35,227 bases of DNA from Aeriscardovia sp. (GTDB taxonomy: Bacteria > Actinomycetota > Actinomycetes > Actinomycetales > Bifidobacteriaceae): contig JAGBQH010000009.1 in the NCBI GenBank assembly GCA_017632945.1, positions 1 through 35,227 of the forward strand. Reading direction: 5' to 3'. Positions 31,396 through 35,227 of the stretch are shown here, in pieces (the stretch's first letter is position 1; every line of letters begins with the position of its first letter). A model generated the notes under the pieces. It saw nothing but the letters and a program-made list of their open reading frames with translations, ran no database searches and was not told where the DNA came from. A program made the position numbers and the translations under genes.

Positions 31396-31836
31396 GTGAC
31401 TTCTTGTAAATGCTCCATTTCAGGGTGCGAGTGGAAAGTGATGGCCCTTCTCTGGCAGGGCCCTGCCCGCTCGAGGCAAATATGCGAAACGTGCGCCGGC
31501 AAATTCGGCTGGTCTCCTTCCACGGTAAAAACCTACCTCTCGCGCCTTGTGAAAAAAGGATTTGCAGAAGCTGAAAAAAAACGGGGAGGCTTTGAATACA
31601 GGGCAAAAAAGAGCCAGGGAGAGTGCATGCAGGAGAGGACCGAAAAGCTGGCCGAAGAGACCTGCCTGTGCGATCAGAAGGCAATGCTTTTGGATCTTAT
31701 AAAATCCTGCCCCCTCTCCCCCAAGGACGCAGAGGAGATAAAGAAGGCCCTGGATGAAAAAATAAGCCGCGCCCAAGGGGCAAAGGAAGTTAAAAAGTGC
31801 GGATGCAAGGGAGGGAAAAATGGCTGCGGATGCTGA
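31396..31836 (+). CDS. copY: CopY/BlaI-family copper-responsive repressor, Cys-rich
   Basis: 146 residues from GTG 31396. The frame is open up to a TTG at 31357, but that codon is part of the operator, so it cannot be the usual start. Winged-helix part: GCEWKVMALLWQGPARSRQICE..., WSPSTVKTYLSRLVKKGFAEAEKKRGGFEYRAK (BlaI/MecI/CopY DNA-binding domain). C-terminus CGCKGGKNGCGC is a CxC-x6-CxC variant of the CopY CxCx4-5CxC metal site. Further Cys residues are unusual: a CKCSISGC cluster at the very N-terminus, ICETC and TCLC, 13 Cys in all. Copper binding should release the protein from the operator. The end overlaps the copA start by 17 bases. Confidence 0.88.
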   Translation: MTSCKCSISGCEWKVMALLWQGPARSRQICETCAGKFGWSPSTVKTYLSRLVKKGFAEAEKKRGGFEYRAKKSQGECMQERTEKLAEETCLCDQKAMLLDLIKSCPLSPKDAEEIKKALDEKISRAQGAKEVKKCGCKGGKNGCGC

Positions 31837-34075
31837 AAAGCAGGAGACTTTTGGAATTTCCGGAATGGTATGCGCTTCATGCGCCCAAACAATAGAAAAA
31901 GCCGTAAGGTCCCTTCCCGCCGTCAGCTCGGTGTCGGTAAACCTTGCCACCGAAAAAATGAACGTAGTTTTCAACCCATCCATGGCTTCGGGAGAAGACA
32001 TAGAGAAAAAGGTCAAAGACGCAGGATACGGGGCAAAGCCCATCGAGGAGGCTTCAAAGGCCCTAGCCGCAAAAAAGGCTGAAAAAAAGAGGGAGCTTAA
32101 AAACCTCCAGATTCGTTTTTGGGTTTCGGCGGGGCTGTGCGTGCTGCTGCTTTATATGGCTTTCTACGGACCTTTGCCCTATTGGCTTTCGTCTCCCATC
32201 CCCTTCTCTGTAGTCCAGCTCGTGCTTTGCGCGGCGGTTGTGGGGATAAACTGGAAAATCTATGCCATAGGGTTTTCTACCCTTATAAAAGGCCATCCCA
32301 ATATGGACTCTTTGGTCTTCCTGGGCTCCGGAACCGCATTTGTCTATTCAATAGTGGCTACGGCCCTTGTGCTGGCTGGGCAAAGGCAGTGGAGTTCAAA
32401 GCTCTATTTTGAATCGGGCGCCGTAATCCTTTGCCTAGTTACGCTTGGAAAGTTCTTTGAAACCAGAAGCAAGAAAGAAGCCGGGGAGGCCATTAACCGC
32501 CTCATGGATCTTTCCCCTTCCATGGCCACGCTGCTTGAAAACGGAGAGCAAAAGCAGGTGCCCCTATCTCAGGTAAAGCCCGGAGACATCCTCCTTGTAA
32601 AGCCCGGAGAAAAGGTGCCCACCGACGGCAAAATCCTCTCCGGATCCTCCCAGGTGGACGAATCCATGATCACGGGCGAATCTGCTCTGATTGAAAAGGG
32701 GCCGGGAGACGGGGTTATAGGAGCCAGCCTCAATTCTTCGGGCAGCTTTACCATGGAGGCGGAAAAATCCGCATCCGACGGGGAGCTTTCTAAAATAATC
32801 TCCCTCGTAGAGCAGGCGCAGTCTGCAAAGATTCCGGTGGCGCGCCTTGCAGATACCATCTCCGGCTTCTTTGTGCCCGTCATCATCTCTATAGCCGTCA
32901 TTGTGGGAATTTTGTGGATATTTGTAGGAAGGCAGAACTGGCTTTTCGGCCTTACGGTTGCAATTTCAGTCCTCGTCATAGCCTGCCCATGCGCCCTTGG
33001 CCTGGCAACTCCCACCGCCATAATGGTTGGGACCGGCAGGGGCGCCAAAGAAGGCATCTTGATACGTGGGGGAGAGAGCCTTGAAAAGGCCTATAAGCTC
33101 ACCGCCGTAGCCTTCGACAAGACCGGCACCATAACCTCCGGAAAGCCCGAAGTGAGCGAGATCCGCAATTTTTCTCAGCTTAGCGAAGAGGAAATCTTGA
33201 AGATTTTTGCCTCCGCAGAATCTGGAAGCGAACACCCGATCGCAAAAGCTGTGGCAGCAGAGGCACAGAGAAGAGGCATGACGAACTTAGAAGATCCCGA
33301 GCAATTCGGGGCTATATCCGGAAAAGGCGTCTATGCCATGATTGCAGGAAAGCCCTACGTCGTGGGGAGTTTAGCCCTGATGAAGGAGAGCGGGATCGGG
33401 GTGCCCGAGAAGGCAAAAGAAGCCGGAGAAAAAATGGCGGACGAAGGGTGCACCCTCCTATTTCTTGCGGACCAGTCCTCTCTTCTGGCAGTTATGGGCG
33501 TAAAAGATACCGTAAAACCCACAAGTCGGGCCGCCATCTCGGCTCTAAAGTCAATGGGGATTAAAACCATCATGATTACCGGAGACAACGAGAGAACGGC
33601 TAGGAGGGTGGCCGAGCAGGTCGGAGTTGACAGGGTGTTTGCAGGGGTGCTTCCCGAAGGAAAGATCGACATCGTCTCCTCCCTTCAAAAAGAGGGGGAG
33701 AAGGTGGCAATGGTGGGGGATGGCATAAACGACGCCCCCGCCCTTTCCAAAGCGGATGTGGGAATTGCTATAGGTTCCGGAACAGATGTGGCGATTTCTT
33801 CGGCGGATGTGGTTCTGATGAGGTCGGACCTTATGGGCGTGCCAACCGCAATAGATCTTTCCAAAGCCACCATGACCAATATCAAAGAGAACCTGTTTTG
33901 GGCTCTGTTTTACAACCTTATAGGCGTGCCCATAGCCGCTGGAATCCTTTACATTTTCGGAGGGCCTCTTTTGAACCCTATGATTTCAGCTGCGTGCATG
34001 TCTATGAGCTCGGTATGCGTAGTATTAAACGCCCTGAGGCTGCGCCGCTTTCACAGGCCTAAAAAGTGGAATTAA
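31820..34075 (+). CDS. copA: Copper-exporting P1B-type ATPase CopA
   Basis: 751 residues. One N-terminal heavy-metal domain with GMVCASC (Cys18, Cys21), eight hydrophobic segments, the ion-site motif CPC (about residue 389, IACPCALGLATPTA), phosphorylation site FDKTGT (Asp about 432), SEHPIAKAV (the P1B HP motif, about 470) and hinge GDGINDAPAL (about 633). CPC with a GMxCxxC domain marks Cu(I) export from the cytoplasm. Start ATG 31820 follows GGAGGG inside the copY Cys-rich end, overlapping it by 17 bases, so the repressor and pump are translationally linked. copZ follows 42 bases later. Confidence 0.96.
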   Translation: MAADAEKQETFGISGMVCASCAQTIEKAVRSLPAVSSVSVNLATEKMNVVFNPSMASGEDIEKKVKDAGYGAKPIEEASKALAAKKAEKKRELKNLQIRFWVSAGLCVLLLYMAFYGPLPYWLSSPIPFSVVQLVLCAAVVGINWKIYAIGFSTLIKGHPNMDSLVFLGSGTAFVYSIVATALVLAGQRQWSSKLYFESGAVILCLVTLGKFFETRSKKEAGEAINRLMDLSPSMATLLENGEQKQVPLSQVKPGDILLVKPGEKVPTDGKILSGSSQVDESMITGESALIEKGPGDGVIGASLNSSGSFTMEAEKSASDGELSKIISLVEQAQSAKIPVARLADTISGFFVPVIISIAVIVGILWIFVGRQNWLFGLTVAISVLVIACPCALGLATPTAIMVGTGRGAKEGILIRGGESLEKAYKLTAVAFDKTGTITSGKPEVSEIRNFSQLSEEEILKIFASAESGSEHPIAKAVAAEAQRRGMTNLEDPEQFGAISGKGVYAMIAGKPYVVGSLALMKESGIGVPEKAKEAGEKMADEGCTLLFLADQSSLLAVMGVKDTVKPTSRAAISALKSMGIKTIMITGDNERTARRVAEQVGVDRVFAGVLPEGKIDIVSSLQKEGEKVAMVGDGINDAPALSKADVGIAIGSGTDVAISSADVVLMRSDLMGVPTAIDLSKATMTNIKENLFWALFYNLIGVPIAAGILYIFGGPLLNPMISAACMSMSSVCVVLNALRLRRFHRPKKWN

Positions 34076-34117
34076 AGGCCCGAAAGCCTGTTAAATGATT
34101 TGGAAAAGGAGAATGAA

Positions 34118-34384
34118 ATGGAAAAGAAGTTCCAAATAACGGGAATGAAGTGCCAGGGATGCGTAGACACCGTTACCTCGCGCATAAAGGCAGTGCCCAG
34201 CGTCAGCAAGGTTACGGTGAATCTGGACGACGGGATCGCAACCGTAGAGGGAAGAGACTTTAATTCCAGGTCTATTTTGGCCTGCCTTAAGGGAACTCCC
34301 TACAAGATAGAGCCCGTATACAATGAGAGCCCCTTCCCCTTCTTCAGAACCCACTCGAGCGGGGACGGGGAAAAGGAACAATAA
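34118..34384 (+). CDS. copZ: CopZ-like copper chaperone with C-terminal extension
   Basis: 88 residues from ATG 34118, selected because AAGGAG lies 6 bases upstream; an upstream TTG at 34100 is unlikely. HMA fold: KFQITGMKCQGCVDTVTSRIKAVPSVSKVTVNLDDGIATVEG, with GMKCQGC as the Cu(I) site. Usual CopZ proteins end near 68-70 residues; here an extra tail of about 20 residues (YNESPFPFFRTHSSGDGEKEQ region) follows. It should pass Cu(I) to CopA or to the repressor. A strong terminator closes the operon. Confidence 0.9.
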   Translation: MEKKFQITGMKCQGCVDTVTSRIKAVPSVSKVTVNLDDGIATVEGRDFNSRSILACLKGTPYKIEPVYNESPFPFFRTHSSGDGEKEQ

Positions 34385-34396
34385 CTTTTTAGTTGT

Positions 34397-34439
34397 CTTA
34401 TAAAAAAACTCCTCCGGCGTGGAGGAGTTTTTTTATAAG
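34397..34439. terminator. Strong bidirectional terminator after the copper operon
   Basis: A 19-bp perfect stem: CTTATAAAAAAACTCCTCC (34397-34415), loop GGCGT, and its complement (34421-34439). The core CTCCTCC/GGAGGAG is flanked by A7 and T7, giving a U-tract on both strands. It lies between convergent copZ and the wall-anchored protein gene. Confidence 0.95.
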
Positions 34440-34449
34440 GAGTGCCGGT

Positions 34450-35227
34450 TTAACGCCTCTCTCTTCTTTCCCTCATCTTCTTAACAGCTTCTGCAGCAAT
34501 TCCTCCTGCCAGGAGGATAGCCGAAGCTATTTCCACGTCTTGCGCACTGGAACCGGTGCTGGCAAGGGGCTTTTTGGAGGTCGGGGCGGCTTTTTCTACG
34601 GTGTAGGCTGCGGCTTTGGCACCTGCAGCTTCTGCAAAGGGCTCGGCCAAGACTTTGGAGACCAACTGAAGATCTGAGCCCATTTGTCCGTAAGCGCCCA
34701 AAGCATCTTTCGTTGAAGCGATGTCGGATGTCAGTTCGCTTACGAGCAGCTGCGCCTTGGTGGTAGCCTCATTTTCTGCTTGCCAACTTTCAATCTGATC
34801 CAGAGCGTTTTCAATATCCATCTTGACTATTTGCGCGCTGTCGAGATCGATTCTGGCATCGGCCTGGCTTGTAGTGCTAAAACCTGCATTTGCCATTTGG
34901 TTTATTGCTGAAGTGGAAGTGCCGATAGCTTTCTCTACTTCCTTTAAGGCGTTTTGAAGGTAAGGGGCAGCCGCCTGAGGATCTAAAGCAGCTTCCGCTC
35001 CTTTCAGCTCTCCATTTGCTCCATTGGCATCCGAAAGGATTTGGGAGGTGTAGCCTGCAACGGCCTGGGCGGCGGCAGATTCGGCATTTGCCGTCTGCCA
35101 CGCATTTGCATCGTTTATGGCCTTAGCAATGGCGCTTTGAGCTGCCGTGGCGCTGTTTAGATCACTCTTAGCGCTGCTTATGCTGCTCTGGCTAAATCCC
35201 GCGCTTGGCATCTCGGCTATTGCCGAG
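34450..35227 (-). CDS. Wall-anchored repeat protein with LASTG sorting signal (N-terminal part outside window)
   Basis: Open from the right edge to its stop at 34450, so only the C-terminal ~258 residues are seen. Ala/Ser/Gln-rich helical sequence. Two degenerate repeats of about 105 residues can be recognised, starting SAIAEMPSAGFSQSS at the edge and SAINQMANAGFSTTS 105 residues later, each with a later AWQTANAESAAAQ / SWQAENEATTKAQ match. The C-terminus KPLASTGSSAQDVEIASAILLAGGIAAEAVKKMRERRERR has a LAxTG pentapeptide, hydrophobic segment and basic tail, i.e. a sortase signal of the LAxTG type used by class E sortases in actinobacteria. Likely exposed on the surface; function unknown. Confidence 0.8.
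   Translation of the reverse strand, partial: SAIAEMPSAGFSQSSISSAKSDLNSATAAQSAIAKAINDANAWQTANAESAAAQAVAGYTSQILSDANGANGELKGAEAALDPQAAAPYLQNALKEVEKAIGTSTSAINQMANAGFSTTSQADARIDLDSAQIVKMDIENALDQIESWQAENEATTKAQLLVSELTSDIASTKDALGAYGQMGSDLQLVSKVLAEPFAEAAGAKAAAYTVEKAAPTSKKPLASTGSSAQDVEIASAILLAGGIAAEAVKKMRERRERR

Overview
The window looks like a compact, medium-GC chromosome segment from an actinomycete, most likely of the Bifidobacterium group or a relative. The reasons are the order ftsY-amt-PII, a dnaK operon with a DnaJ that lacks the zinc finger, type B L31, tRNA genes without encoded CCA, a paired YhgE/Pip locus, and a LAxTG-type wall-sorting signal. The taxonomy is inference. I see no insertion sequence, prophage, CRISPR array or rRNA. 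No gene-free stretch exceeds about 190 bases.

Left part (1-7.9 kb): the tail of a CrcB/Fluc fluoride channel; ftsY, a degenerate Amt-like membrane protein and a divergent PII protein as an overlapping operon; a Bax-inhibitor-1 family protein on the other strand; miaA; tRNA-Lys; a DedA protein whose stop codon lies inside the next tRNA gene (Ala-CGC); tRNA-Leu; a flavodoxin; a CNNM/CBS (hemolysin-C-like) protein; and a tRNA-Ile/tRNA-Ala pair behind a TTGACA promoter.

Middle (7.9-19.5 kb): an energy-coupling-factor vitamin-type transporter (ecfA1, ecfA2, ecfT, S component) ending with a class I methyltransferase; two divergent small membrane proteins; a small secreted protein; a TauE/SafE exporter under a palindrome that overlaps its promoter; type B L31; then, on the minus strand, a GlpT/UhpT-type organophosphate antiporter followed by three tandem paralogous 14-TM-type MFS transporters. 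A large inverted repeat covers the start codon of the first of these three.

Right part (19.5-35.2 kb): two YhgE/Pip proteins with very Ser/Leu-rich linkers; tadA and a Nudix hydrolase, divergent; a chaperone block reading leftward (clpB, dnaK, grpE, a stand-alone J-domain protein, a class B DnaJ) without hspR, CIRCE or an obvious HAIR box; a copper operon (Cys-rich CopY-like repressor with a perfect operator, CopA, CopZ); and, running off the edge, the C-terminal part of a repeat-containing wall-anchored protein with a LASTG signal.

A recurrent feature is a -10 hexamer exactly 6-7 bases upstream of the start codon with no Shine-Dalgarno sequence (ftsY, dedA, CNNM, tauE, copY). This suggests leaderless mRNAs at operon heads, whereas internal genes use Shine-Dalgarno sites and overlapping start/stop codons.
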